Shown here: positions 45,635 to 52,906 of the stretch, piece after piece
Layout: the number at the start of each line of letters is the position of its first letter
How positions within the stretch are numbered: the stretch's first letter is position 1
From: Acidithiobacillus caldus ATCC 51756
Lineage (GTDB): Bacteria; Pseudomonadota; Gammaproteobacteria; Acidithiobacillales; Acidithiobacillaceae
Assembly: GCF_000175575.2 (NCBI RefSeq)
Contig: NZ_CP005986.1
Span: 124,001 to 188,000, forward strand
Direction: 5' to 3'
DNA: 64,000 nucleotides
The notes under the pieces: generated by a model
The model's input: only the letters and a program-made list of their open reading frames with translations
Databases searched by the model: none
What the model was told of the DNA's origin: nothing
Position numbers and translations under genes: made by a program

Positions 45635-45658
45635 GCACGGGACGGCGTCATCCCGTGC
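45635..45658 (-). terminator. Hairpin downstream of the transposon operon
   Basis: GCACGGGA (45635-45642) and TCCCGTGC (45651-45658) form an exact 8-bp stem with an 8-base loop, 8 bases behind the last transposon gene. There is no T tract, so termination would be weak or factor-dependent. Confidence 0.45.
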
Positions 45659-45665
45659 GATGGGT

Positions 45666-45863
45666 TCAGAACGGTGGATGGGATTCTGCGGACCGGATCC
45701 GATGAGCCCTGGCCTGGGCGCCGTAGCGGCTCTCCAGCAGACTCCCCAAGGCGTCGACGAAGTGCAGCAGCGCCGCTGCGGCCTCATCGGACAGCCCTGC
45801 CGGGAACAGCCGGTCCCAATCCTCCAGCAGGGCATCGGCCTCGTCGATTGGCGGAGCCTTCAT
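45666..45863 (-). CDS. Small acidic protein of the transposon operon (65 aa)
   Basis: It starts at the ATG at 45863 overlapping the ATPase stop (ATGA). The sequence is acidic and helical (PIDEADALLEDWDRLFPAGL; DEAAAALLHFVDALGSLLES). A longer reading of this frame overlaps the ATPase gene and is a shadow. Its coupled position in the transposon operon suggests a transposition accessory protein. The family is not recognised. Confidence 0.55.
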   Translation of the reverse strand: MKAPPIDEADALLEDWDRLFPAGLSDEAAAALLHFVDALGSLLESRYGAQARAHRIRSAESHPPF

Positions 45864-46660
45864 CGTAACGCCTCGATGGCGGTCTGGATCAGGTCGTCGG
45901 GCAGATGGTTCAGCCCCTTGGGCACGGCCAGGCGCAGGGCCGTGTGGAGGACGTTGCCGGCCTGCCGTGGGCAACCCTTGGATGCCTGGTGGAGCAGCTC
46001 CAGGCCGGAGTCGGACAGCAGGGTGTGCGAACAGCCGGCGGAGCGGAAGGCATGGGTGATCAGGGCGGCGAAGCGCTCTCGCTCCAGGACCGGGCGCAGG
46101 TGATAGCGGACCCGGATGCGACTGGCCAGGGCGGCATAGGGAACCCGATCCAGGGTTTGTGCGAGGCTCGGGTGGCCCACCAGCCAGACGGTCAGCAGAT
46201 CCCGAGAGTCGAAGGCGAAGTTGAGGAAGGCCGGGAAATCGCGGAAGAAGTCCGGGGGGAGGTTCTGGGCTTCGTCCAGGATCCAGACGGGTAGGACCTG
46301 CTTGTTCTCGACCAAGTCCTGGATGCGTTCCTTGAGGTCTTTCCATAAATGGGCGCGGCGGTAGTGGGGTTCGACGCCCAAGGCGCGGCCCAGAGCGCGG
46401 TAGATATCGACCCGGCCGAAGTCCGTGTCGGACTGGTAGACGACGCGGTAGCGATGGGGATTGAGTGGCTCGGTGAGCAGGCGCAGGGTGGCGGTCTTGC
46501 CCACCCCGGGGTCGCCGGTAAGCAGCCCGAGGCCGGGAGTGTGCAAGAGCCATTGGAAGGACTCACGCAGACTGGCAAGGCTGCCGTCGTCCCAGAGTTC
46601 CGGGGACTCTTTGCTCAGAGGTAGATGTTTCAGACCGAAGTGTTGGAGAAGCATGGTCAA
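45860..46660 (-). CDS. ExeA/TniB-like AAA+ ATPase of the transposon
   Basis: The 266-residue ATPase begins LLQHFGLKHLPLSKE, the typical ExeA-family start. It has Walker A GDPGVGKTATL near residues 49-59 and Walker B PVWILDEAQNLPPDF near 124-138, then WLVGHPSLAQTL and a C-terminal GCPRQAGNVLHTALRLA. Such ATPases (TniB, TnsC, MuB relatives) bind target DNA and activate the DDE transposase. It overlaps that gene by four bases. Confidence 0.85.
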   Translation of the reverse strand: MTMLLQHFGLKHLPLSKESPELWDDGSLASLRESFQWLLHTPGLGLLTGDPGVGKTATLRLLTEPLNPHRYRVVYQSDTDFGRVDIYRALGRALGVEPHYRRAHLWKDLKERIQDLVENKQVLPVWILDEAQNLPPDFFRDFPAFLNFAFDSRDLLTVWLVGHPSLAQTLDRVPYAALASRIRVRYHLRPVLERERFAALITHAFRSAGCSHTLLSDSGLELLHQASKGCPRQAGNVLHTALRLAVPKGLNHLPDDLIQTAIEALR

Positions 46661-47970
46661 CCCTCCTTCTTGCCGTAATACTGCCGATGGGCGATCTCGA
46701 CCAGGCTGCTGCCGGTTTTTTCGGGGGCATCTGGGGCCGGACTGGGCTTGTGGCGGCGACGTTGGGCGTTGGCTTCCAGATCCAAGGGGGTAGCCGGTCC
46801 CAGATCCTCGCCGGTTTCCTTCTCTACGCGAAGGACGCGCTTGCCGTGGGGATCCACGACCAGGGTGACGGCTTTGCCGGCAAGTTCGTAGGGGACTTCG
46901 AAGCGCCGCCCTTCCCAGGAGACGGTGCCATCCTTGCGCACCTTCCGGGGGAGCCGGTGATAGAAGAGATCATCGATCCGGGGAGCCTGGATGCCGAGGC
47001 TGCGGATATGGGGCAAATCCTGCTGGTAGCGCTGCAGCGGTGTGAGCCCGGCCAACCCGCCATGGGGCCGCTGGTGATAGACCTGCTCCAGCCAGGCCCA
47101 GAGGCGGGCGTTGAGGTCGTCGAGACCGCGAATGGCCCGTAAATCCAGTTCGCTGAGGAACTGATCGCGGAAGGTGCGGTGCCAGCGCTCCAGCTTGCCC
47201 TTCCCCTCGGGGGCATAGGGGCGGCAGTAGATCAGCGCGATGCCCAGGTGGACGCAGATACCTTGCAAAGAGGCCGAGCGGTAGGCGGCGCCGTTATCCA
47301 CCACCAGTTTCCGGGGCACGCCCCGCTTGAGCAAAGCCTGTTTGAGGACGCCCTCGATATCGAGGGCCGTCTCTCCGAGACAGAAGGCGCTGTGGGTGAG
47401 GAGCCGGGAGGCGTCGTCCATCAGGGAGACGAGATAGACCTTGCGCGGTTTCCCATGGAGGGAGATCCGGGGGCCATGCAGCACATCGCCATACCAGACA
47501 TCCCCGGCATGGGCGGCGACGAAGCTGCGTTTTTCCTCTGGCGCCCGTTCCTCGGGCCGGGACAGGCCATGATGTTGCAATAGGCGGTGGATGGCCGAGC
47601 GCGACACGCTCCCCAAGGGGACTTGGCCGCTGCTTTCCAAGAGCAGCACGATCTGCCCCAAAGAGCGGCGGGGATTCTCCCGCTTGAGCACCAGGATCTG
47701 TTCCTGAACCTCGGCGGCGATCTGGGACCGGCCGCGGTCCCGACGGGGACGGGGCGCGAGGCCATCGATCCCATGATCCCGATAGGCGTAATACCAAGCG
47801 GCGATGGTCTTGGGGCTGAGCAGGGTCCGGCGGGAACCGGGGACCTCGTAGTGGCGCTCGGCCAACTCCCGGACCAGGCGCTGGAACTCTCCCCGGTTCA
47901 AGGAGCGGTGCAACAAGGGGCCGAGTACCGACAAGCGGAACAAGGCCACTGGATCGATCGGTTTGGTCAT
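46657..47970 (-). CDS. DDE transposase with Mu-type C-terminus
   Basis: The 437-residue protein has N-terminal helix-turn-helix segments (LLSPKTIAAWYYAYRDHGID; RSLGQIVLLL). The rve core has Asp in DVWYGDVLHGP, Asp in LVVDNGAAYRSASL and Glu in PEGKGKLERWHRTFRD. The C-terminal part (FYHRLPRKVRKDGTVSWEGR) is like Mu/IS481-type proteins. It is paired with an AAA+ ATPase, as in Tn5053/Tn7-superfamily transposons. The frame is intact. Confidence 0.87.
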   Translation of the reverse strand: MTKPIDPVALFRLSVLGPLLHRSLNRGEFQRLVRELAERHYEVPGSRRTLLSPKTIAAWYYAYRDHGIDGLAPRPRRDRGRSQIAAEVQEQILVLKRENPRRSLGQIVLLLESSGQVPLGSVSRSAIHRLLQHHGLSRPEERAPEEKRSFVAAHAGDVWYGDVLHGPRISLHGKPRKVYLVSLMDDASRLLTHSAFCLGETALDIEGVLKQALLKRGVPRKLVVDNGAAYRSASLQGICVHLGIALIYCRPYAPEGKGKLERWHRTFRDQFLSELDLRAIRGLDDLNARLWAWLEQVYHQRPHGGLAGLTPLQRYQQDLPHIRSLGIQAPRIDDLFYHRLPRKVRKDGTVSWEGRRFEVPYELAGKAVTLVVDPHGKRVLRVEKETGEDLGPATPLDLEANAQRRRHKPSPAPDAPEKTGSSLVEIAHRQYYGKKEG

Positions 47971-48103
47971 GGCAATTCCTCATGGGGCAAAAACGCAGCC
48001 CCATGCCACCAGAACCGCCCCCATCGTGGGGAGAGGGTAAAGTGTGTGGGGTCAATCTGTGGGTGGGTTTTCCTCCGTCTCGCCAGGATCAGCGTGCCAA
48101 AGA

Positions 48104-48637
48104 TCAGGGGACGGTGGCATCGTGGCTATCGAGCCAAGCAACCAGTTCAGAGAGCGGTTGCCGATCCAGGACCTCGACCCAAAACTCCGGCCAGCCGGGT
48201 GTGCGCCCCCAATGGGGATGATCGGTACACAGATGGAATTGCCAGAGGGGATGCCGGCCTTGGAGCCAGCGCAACCAGCGGCGGCAAGTATCTCGGCTGG
48301 GTCCAAAGCGCAGGCTGGTGAACGACAAGGAGAAACTCAGCCACAGGTACAGCAAGACGCACTGCTGGATGGCCCAGCCATACCAGCGTCGTGGGGCTAC
48401 ACAGGAAGGCAGTCGGGAACACGTGTGGCGGCAGCGTCGGCAATAAAAGCGAGGGATCCAGACGGGGTTTTCCGGCCCCCGAGGCGAACGGTCCGCCTTG
48501 CGCTCATAGTGGCCATGGTGCCAGGGGTGACCAGACCCACAATGGGGGCAATGCGCTGGACGATAGCGTTCTTGATACTGGGCAAGGGTTTCCCGGTGTT
48601 GTTGTAAGGACAGAATACCAGCTACGATGCGCTTCAA
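48104..48637 (-). CDS. DUF6431-like zinc-ribbon protein of the transposon
   Basis: The 177-residue protein carries two Cys pairs (CPHCGSGHPWHHGHY near residues 30-44 and FYCRRCRHTC near 63-72), forming a zinc ribbon like those at the N-terminus of many transposases. After it comes a helical hydrophobic segment (WAIQQCVLLYLWLSFSLSF). Such proteins are found next to DDE/ATPase pairs in several acidophiles and Firmicutes (recalled association, not checked here). It may help recognise transposon ends or target. Confidence 0.65.
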   Translation of the reverse strand: MKRIVAGILSLQQHRETLAQYQERYRPAHCPHCGSGHPWHHGHYERKADRSPRGPENPVWIPRFYCRRCRHTCSRLPSCVAPRRWYGWAIQQCVLLYLWLSFSLSFTSLRFGPSRDTCRRWLRWLQGRHPLWQFHLCTDHPHWGRTPGWPEFWVEVLDRQPLSELVAWLDSHDATVP

Positions 48638-48852
48638 GGGCAGATCCTCCAGGTTGAGCAGGTTGGAACGTCTCGAAAGCTTCCTACCATACCCAAGGGG
48701 AGTCTGCCCTTCCTACCCTCCTAGCTGTCCCAGTTTATCCAGGAACTGTTTCCCATAATCCCTCCAACGGAAAGCGGGATAACTCGCTTCGCTGATTCTG
48801 AAATAACGAAAGACGTAACACGGGGTATAGACCGACAGAAGCAGAGATAGCG

Positions 48853-48919
48853 ATGCGGGTGTTTTCGGAACCCCCGCATGGAGACGACCCGGCACCGGCA
48901 GGTGTTTTCGGAAAACACC
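48853..48919. repeat. Palindromic repeats, copies 1 and 2
   Basis: Copy 1 (48853-48879) has 7-bp outer arms ATGCGGG/CCCGCAT around TGTTTTCGG. Copy 2 (48901-48919) is GGTGTTTTCGGAAAACACC. Copy 2 is followed by AAGATCGGGGAGGGCGCAGG, which recurs in altered form after copy 3 near 49935. They belong to the family described at 49915-50109. Confidence 0.75.
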
Positions 48920-49173
48920 CCAAGATCGGGGAGGGCGCAGGCACGAGCCAAGGCCAGCGACACAGCACAGGTGATTTAAAGCGGCATTCTCTCCCCCCGC
49001 GCCCCCTCACCCGATTCGTGTCGGACTTCCTGACCGTACCTACGTTCGTTTCCGATGGGGGCGGCCACACGCTTTCCACCGGGCTGCGGAAGAAGAAATA
49101 CGCCGAACTCAGCGACAAGGAGCTATTCCCTATCGCCTGGCAGAAGTACCGCAACCGCCTCAGCGGCAGGCCG

Positions 49174-49202
49174 AAAAAAAAACGCCCCAGGAATGACCTG
49201 GG
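49174..49202 (-). terminator. Rho-independent terminator of the small membrane protein gene
   Basis: On the reverse strand CCCAGG (49202-49197) pairs with CCTGGG (49191-49186). It is followed by GCG and nine Ts. It lies 26 bases behind the stop at 49228. Confidence 0.85.
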
Positions 49203-49227
49203 ACGCCCTCTTCACTGGTCCTCTGGC

Positions 49228-49548
49228 TTACCTACGCCGGTTCATCCAGTAGTATCCGGCAATCGCCCGCCACTTGGCGGCCTCGTCCTCTGCACTCTCT
49301 GGTTCGCTTGGCGTACCGTCGGCTTCCTCCATGCAAGCGGCCTTGTACTCCAGCCAACACCACACGATTGGGAACAGAAAATACCAGCTCAATATAAAGA
49401 CCAACGCTACAGTGAAGTCATCCACTGGCAACCCACGGGCGAAACCGTAGCCGATCAGTGCCATGATAATGGCCCAAGCAGTGCCGTGGACCTGAACATA
49501 GTCCTTGAGAACCTTCTTCGCGTAATCCTTTCGAGACAATTTTTTCAT
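49228..49548 (-). CDS. Small two-segment membrane protein (106 aa, unknown)
   Basis: The ATG at 49548 follows AGAGGT. The protein has a basic start (MKKLSRKDYAKKVLKDYV), two hydrophobic segments (TAWAIIMALIGYGFARG; FTVALVFILSWYFLFPIVWC) and an acidic C-terminal tail. It has its own strong terminator, which supports it as a real gene. Similar small membrane proteins occur on plasmids, but I do not recognise a family. Confidence 0.7.
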   Translation of the reverse strand: MKKLSRKDYAKKVLKDYVQVHGTAWAIIMALIGYGFARGLPVDDFTVALVFILSWYFLFPIVWCWLEYKAACMEEADGTPSEPESAEDEAAKWRAIAGYYWMNRRR

Positions 49549-49681
49549 CTCTAACCTCTTTGCGGAATCGTTTCCTCACACCTTGCCACCCATATAGTAT
49601 TTTTTGGGGCGCGTCGCAAGTTTTTGCCAGAAATCTTGTAAAGAATCTCCTTTGGATATTTCATCACCATGTTATCGCCTA
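49549..49681. other. Upstream region of the small membrane protein gene
   Basis: A+T-richer sequence without a gene. It contains runs such as TAGTATTTTTTGGGG and probably the promoter of the reverse-strand gene ending at 49228. No single promoter could be fixed with confidence. Confidence 0.4.
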
Positions 49682-49780
49682 TTACATGAGGGTCAGAGGG
49701 GCCGGATCGCCGTCCAGCTGGTCCACCGCGCCCCGCACGTCCTCCAGCATCACCCGCCTCGACGGCACCTCCGCATGCAT
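49682..49780 (-). pseudogene. Possible KfrA-like N-terminal fragment (32 codons)
   Basis: From the ATG at 49780 the reverse strand encodes SRRVMLEDVRGAVDQLDGDP and then stops at TAA 49682-49684. This resembles the first helices of KfrA-type plasmid DNA-binding proteins, whose helix-turn-helix normally continues after this point. The identification rests on a short pattern and is tentative. Confidence 0.35.
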
Positions 49781-49803
49781 GGTCGCATCCCCTATCCTAA
49801 ACG

Positions 49804-49817
49804 GTTACATTGTAAAC
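49804..49817. promoter_or_regulatory. Operator-like palindrome upstream of the KfrA-like fragment
   Basis: GTTACATTGTAAAC is a near-palindrome in an A+T-rich island 24 bases upstream of the fragment's ATG. It is surrounded by a wider ACGGT...ACCGT inverted pair. This is where an autoregulatory operator is expected in kfrA-type genes. Confidence 0.45.
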
Positions 49818-49914
49818 GTAATTACCGTAAGTTTTAAGAGGATTAGAGTAATCCGTCTGCCCAATCGGTGGGGTGCGTGCCTGGCCCGCCGCGCCACCCC
49901 AACCCAAAGTCGGA

Positions 49915-50109
49915 GGTGGACACGGGTATCCACCCTAAGGTCGGAGAGCGCGCAGGCATCAGCCAACTACCGGCGAGTGGAATCCCGGATTCCATCCAGA
50001 GCCCAGATGAACTCCCGGAGTTCACCCCAATACGGGGGAGACACGGGCTAGTGAATGCCGGGCGTTCACCCCAGAGCCGATGACGCGGCAGGTGTTTTCG
50101 GAAAACACC
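49915..50109. repeat. Array of short palindromes with self-complementary but variable arms
   Basis: Five units: 49915-49934 (GGTGGACACGGGTATCCACC), 49978-49994 (TGGAATCCCGGATTCCA), 50008-50024 (TGAACTCCCGGAGTTCA), 50051-50069 (GTGAATGCCGGGCGTTCAC) and 50091-50109 (GGTGTTTTCGGAAAACACC, identical to 48901-48919). The arms differ between units but pair within each unit. The centre is C/GGG-like, and most units are followed by CC. Flanks such as CCAGAGCC...GATGA recur. A related bulged hairpin lies at 50289-50313. No gene overlaps them convincingly. Confidence 0.8.
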
Positions 50110-50833
50110 CCATCTCGCTGGGAGGGCGGAACCGCTCTAGGCGAAACGTGGGCTGCGTCACGGCTCCAAGGAACCGACAAGCGCGTCCCTATTTTCCCTT
50201 TATCTTGCGTTCCAATCTCATGGAGTAATAACTCCAGACGCTTCACTTTGTAGGGAATGTTCAGGAAAAATGGTTTGGCTCGACGGCAGGTGGTTTCCCG
50301 GAAATCATCCACCTATCGCCGAGAAGGCAATCTGCGAAAGCCAGCCTTTCGCCTTGGTGACCAGGTCACCGCCAGTGGATCGTCTACCTACCCGCACTCA
50401 ATCCTGGTCTAATTACGCTTGCGTTCCACTTTCAAGGGGTAACAGCCCACATGTCCGCGTTTTACCGAGCATGACCGCTTGCCAGATAGCTTCCGCAGGC
50501 AGCCACCACCTGCCCTCTGAGCGTTACCAAGCCCGCTCTTACGGGTTAACCTTCCACTGAGGTATGACGGCTTGAGACTGGAAGCGGTCATTGGGAACAT
50601 ATGCCACAAGCGGTAGAGTACGGGGCGTGGGCGCTCTCACATCGCCGCCGTGGTCCGCGCACGCTACTCGTCGGCAGTGCTCTGGCGGAGCTTGTATAGC
50701 GCCAAATTGTCTAGCACGCTTGGTCACCGGAGCAGATTGCCGGGAGATTGCGTATGGAGCACCCGGAAGACCCCAGTCAGCGGGTTTCACTCGAGGCTAT
50801 ATATCAAGCGCTGTGAAAGACCCTGACCTACGA
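50110..50833. other. Gene-free stretch before the first IS5 copy
   Basis: Apart from the hairpin at 50289-50313, no supported gene, RNA or repeat was seen in this roughly 720-base stretch. Open frames on both strands are short, lack ribosome-binding sites and have no recognisable sequence. Confidence 0.5.
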
Positions 50834-50837
50834 CTAA

Positions 50838-52097
50838 GAAGCTGCTGAAAAAGTCGGTGGTATACTGGGCAAAATGGTGCAGCGGGGGGTGGAAAGATGC
50901 GTGGAGCCAAGGTAGAGACTCAAGGGTTATTCAGCTACGTTTCCCCGGAGCAACGGGTGCCCCAGGACCATCCGCTGAGAGCGATCCGGGCTATCGTGGA
51001 GCGGTCCCTAGCGGAGATGGATAGCCACTTCAGCACGATGTACTCGAGCTACGGTCGCCCCTCCATTCCCCCGGAGTTTCTCCTGCGCGCACTGCTCCTG
51101 CAGGTCTTCTACAGCATCCGCTCGGAACGGCAGCTGATGGAGCAACTCAACTACAACCTGCTGTTCCGCTGGTTTGTCGGTTTGGGAATGGACGACGAGG
51201 TCTGGGTGCCCACGGTCTTTACTAAGAATCGCGATCGGTTGCTGGATCACGGGACGGTACGGGAATGCTTCCGATCCGTACTGGAACAGGCTCGCGGCCA
51301 GAATCTGCTCTCCGAAGAGCATTTCTCCGTCGATGGTACGCTGTTGGAGGCCTGGGCCTCGCAGAAATCCTTTCAGCCCAAGGATCCCGAAGATCGTAGC
51401 GGTGATGGCTCCGACTTCCGGGGCCAGGAGCGCAGCAATGAGACCCACGCATCGGTGACGGACCCCGATGCCCGGCTGTACAAGAAGGCTCCCGGAGAGG
51501 CGTCCCGTCTGGCCTACCTGGGTCATGTGCTAATGGATAATCGGCATGGATTGATTGCCGGGGAACAGGTGACCACCGCCGATGGCACGGCAGAAGTGGA
51601 TGCCGCTACCCAATTGGTGGATGATCTGGGCGGGAACCAGCGCATCACCCTCGGTGCCGACAAGGGCTATGACCGTCACGGCTTTGTTCAGGATCTCCGG
51701 GACCGGAATGTGACCCCTCATGTAGCCCGCAAGCGGAAAGGCTCGGCCATCGATGCCCGGACTACTCGCCACCGGGGCTATGCCATGAGCATCCACGTCC
51801 GGCGGCGGATAGAATCCATCTTCGGCTGGATGAAGACTGTGGGAGGGATGCGGAAAACCCGATTCCGTGGTTTGGAACGGGTCGGTCTGCACTTCTCCTT
51901 GGCGGCCACCGCGTACAACCTCGTGCGGATGGCGCGACTGGCAGTGGCTTGATGGGATTCGTGCGTCCGGAATCCGTCCAAGGGCTACCAAAAGCTCAGA
52001 AAAACAACAAAACAGCTGCGCCCGCGCCTGTTTCCCGGGGTTTTGTGACCGAATATCCCAATCAAAAGAGATTTTTCAATATTTTTTCAGCGACCTC
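50838..52097 (+). mobile_element. IS5-family insertion sequence, copy 1 (1260 bp)
   Basis: Target duplications CTAA lie at 50834-50837 and 52098-52101, the YTAR type expected for IS5. The imperfect terminal inverted repeats are GAAGCTGCTGAAAAA (left) and GAGGTCGCTGAAAAA (right, read inward). It is the same length as copy 2 (52907-54166) and nearly identical, in opposite orientation. Confidence 0.95.
50897..51952 (+). CDS. IS5-family transposase, copy 1
   Basis: This 351-residue DDE transposase has SPEQRVPQDHPLRAIRAIVE at the N-terminus and the catalytic Asp in HFSVDGTLLEAW. Next are Asp in TLGADKGYDRHGF and Glu in HVRRRIESIFGWMKTVGGM. The ATG at 50897 follows GGGTGGAAAG. It differs from copy 2 at residue 124 (Cys here, TGC at 51266-51268; Phe in copy 2). 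The frame is intact. Confidence 0.95.
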   Translation: MRGAKVETQGLFSYVSPEQRVPQDHPLRAIRAIVERSLAEMDSHFSTMYSSYGRPSIPPEFLLRALLLQVFYSIRSERQLMEQLNYNLLFRWFVGLGMDDEVWVPTVFTKNRDRLLDHGTVRECFRSVLEQARGQNLLSEEHFSVDGTLLEAWASQKSFQPKDPEDRSGDGSDFRGQERSNETHASVTDPDARLYKKAPGEASRLAYLGHVLMDNRHGLIAGEQVTTADGTAEVDAATQLVDDLGGNQRITLGADKGYDRHGFVQDLRDRNVTPHVARKRKGSAIDARTTRHRGYAMSIHVRRRIESIFGWMKTVGGMRKTRFRGLERVGLHFSLAATAYNLVRMARLAVA

Positions 52098-52101
52098 CTA
52101 A

Positions 52102-52405
52102 GGTAAGAAAATGCCGCGACACGAAGAGCTGTAGAAGCATATCCTGCTGCGTGAGTATTTTGCTGACCCACATAGCCCCTGGCAGCGGCCCACTTACCTA
52201 ATTGCCAATGGGCGTGCTGCGTCAGCACTGCCCGAAGGGTACGGATTTGGCGCTACACTCCCAGTAATACTTGACTATTGAAAATCTCTGGTTTCCTAAC
52301 GCCAGCTAAAGTCTTGCCTAGAAATCAGCTCGTTAAATAGGCGTGTTGCGGCAAATTGAAATCGACTTTCAATGCTCATATGCTCCCTGCCATCAGCCAA
52401 TTTGG
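52102..52405. other. Gene-free stretch downstream of the dsrE-like gene
   Basis: This 304-base stretch lies between IS5 copy 1 and the stop of the dsrE-like gene. No gene or structural RNA was recognised. A short open stretch from an ATG at 52111 meets a stop within a few codons. Confidence 0.5.
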
Positions 52406-52903
52406 CTAGGGTTTTACGTAGTCAAATCCATGGCTCTCTAATTGCATAATTCTGACTATGCCAGCAGGGACAATAACCGCAGAAGGAACCAACTTTGGCA
52501 TATGCCCTAACTTCTTTTTAAACTGGAGCATGGTGTTGTGGCATGCATCAAATTCAACGCCTTCTGCATTCAATGCCGCTATTCTTTGTTTCATCGGGCT
52601 GTTCGCCAGCAAGAATTTCAGACCGGGCCCGAATGCGACTATCACTACTTGGACTTTTTCTTGCCCGAAATAGTTTAAAATATTCTGGCTGGTATTCAGA
52701 GCCAAGTTCCATCGCGCCGGGTTATCCTGACTGATTTGTACCACTAGCTTTCTGTTCGCAAACGGGTGATCGTGAACGAAAGCGGGATGATCGAAATGAA
52801 AATCATGTAGCATTGAAACATTGGCTACCGCCAATGTTGTTCCGAAGATAATGAACAACATCCCCAGAAACAGTTTATTCACTGCGTGTTTTAGAAACAT
52901 CAT
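52406..52903 (-). CDS. Exported DsrE-family protein
   Basis: The 165-residue product has a signal-peptide-like start (LFLGMLFIIFGTTLAVA). The DsrE-type core follows: RKLVVQISQDNPARWNLAL, VQVVIVAFGPGLKFLL, and a conserved Cys in EGVEFDACHNTM. DsrE-fold proteins handle sulfur carriers; periplasmic members are frequent in sulfur oxidisers. The start is one of two adjacent ATGs (52903 or 52900). A longer reading begins inside IS5 copy 2 and is an artefact. The IS lies directly before the ATG, so the natural ribosome-binding site (GGCGAGGAGG near 54173-54182) is now 1.26 kb away. Confidence 0.85.
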   Translation of the reverse strand: MMFLKHAVNKLFLGMLFIIFGTTLAVANVSMLHDFHFDHPAFVHDHPFANRKLVVQISQDNPARWNLALNTSQNILNYFGQEKVQVVIVAFGPGLKFLLANSPMKQRIAALNAEGVEFDACHNTMLQFKKKLGHMPKLVPSAVIVPAGIVRIMQLESHGFDYVKP

Positions 52904-52906
52904 TAG

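Larger units (their letters stand above)
45525..48837 (-). mobile_element. Four-gene Mu/Tn7-superfamily transposon (candidate ends)
   Basis: It contains a zinc-ribbon DUF6431-like protein, a DDE transposase, an ExeA/TniB-like ATPase and a small protein, all on the reverse strand. Candidate termini share TGTCGG (45525-45530 and, inverted, 48832-48837), an internal GTGTTACGTC (45532-45541; inverted at 48811-48820) and a further ATTTC. The distance between the first two blocks differs at the two ends. No clear target duplication was found, so the exact boundaries are uncertain. Confidence 0.55.

Noticed and set aside
48853-49554. 233-codon forward frame over the palindrome region
   Set aside because: No recognisable domain, no ribosome-binding site, crosses several palindromes and a strong reverse-strand terminator, and overlaps the better-supported small membrane protein gene.
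48853-50109. Palindrome array considered as a CRISPR array
   Set aside because: Units are not identical direct repeats, spacing is irregular (about 30 to 1000 bases), and no cas genes are near.
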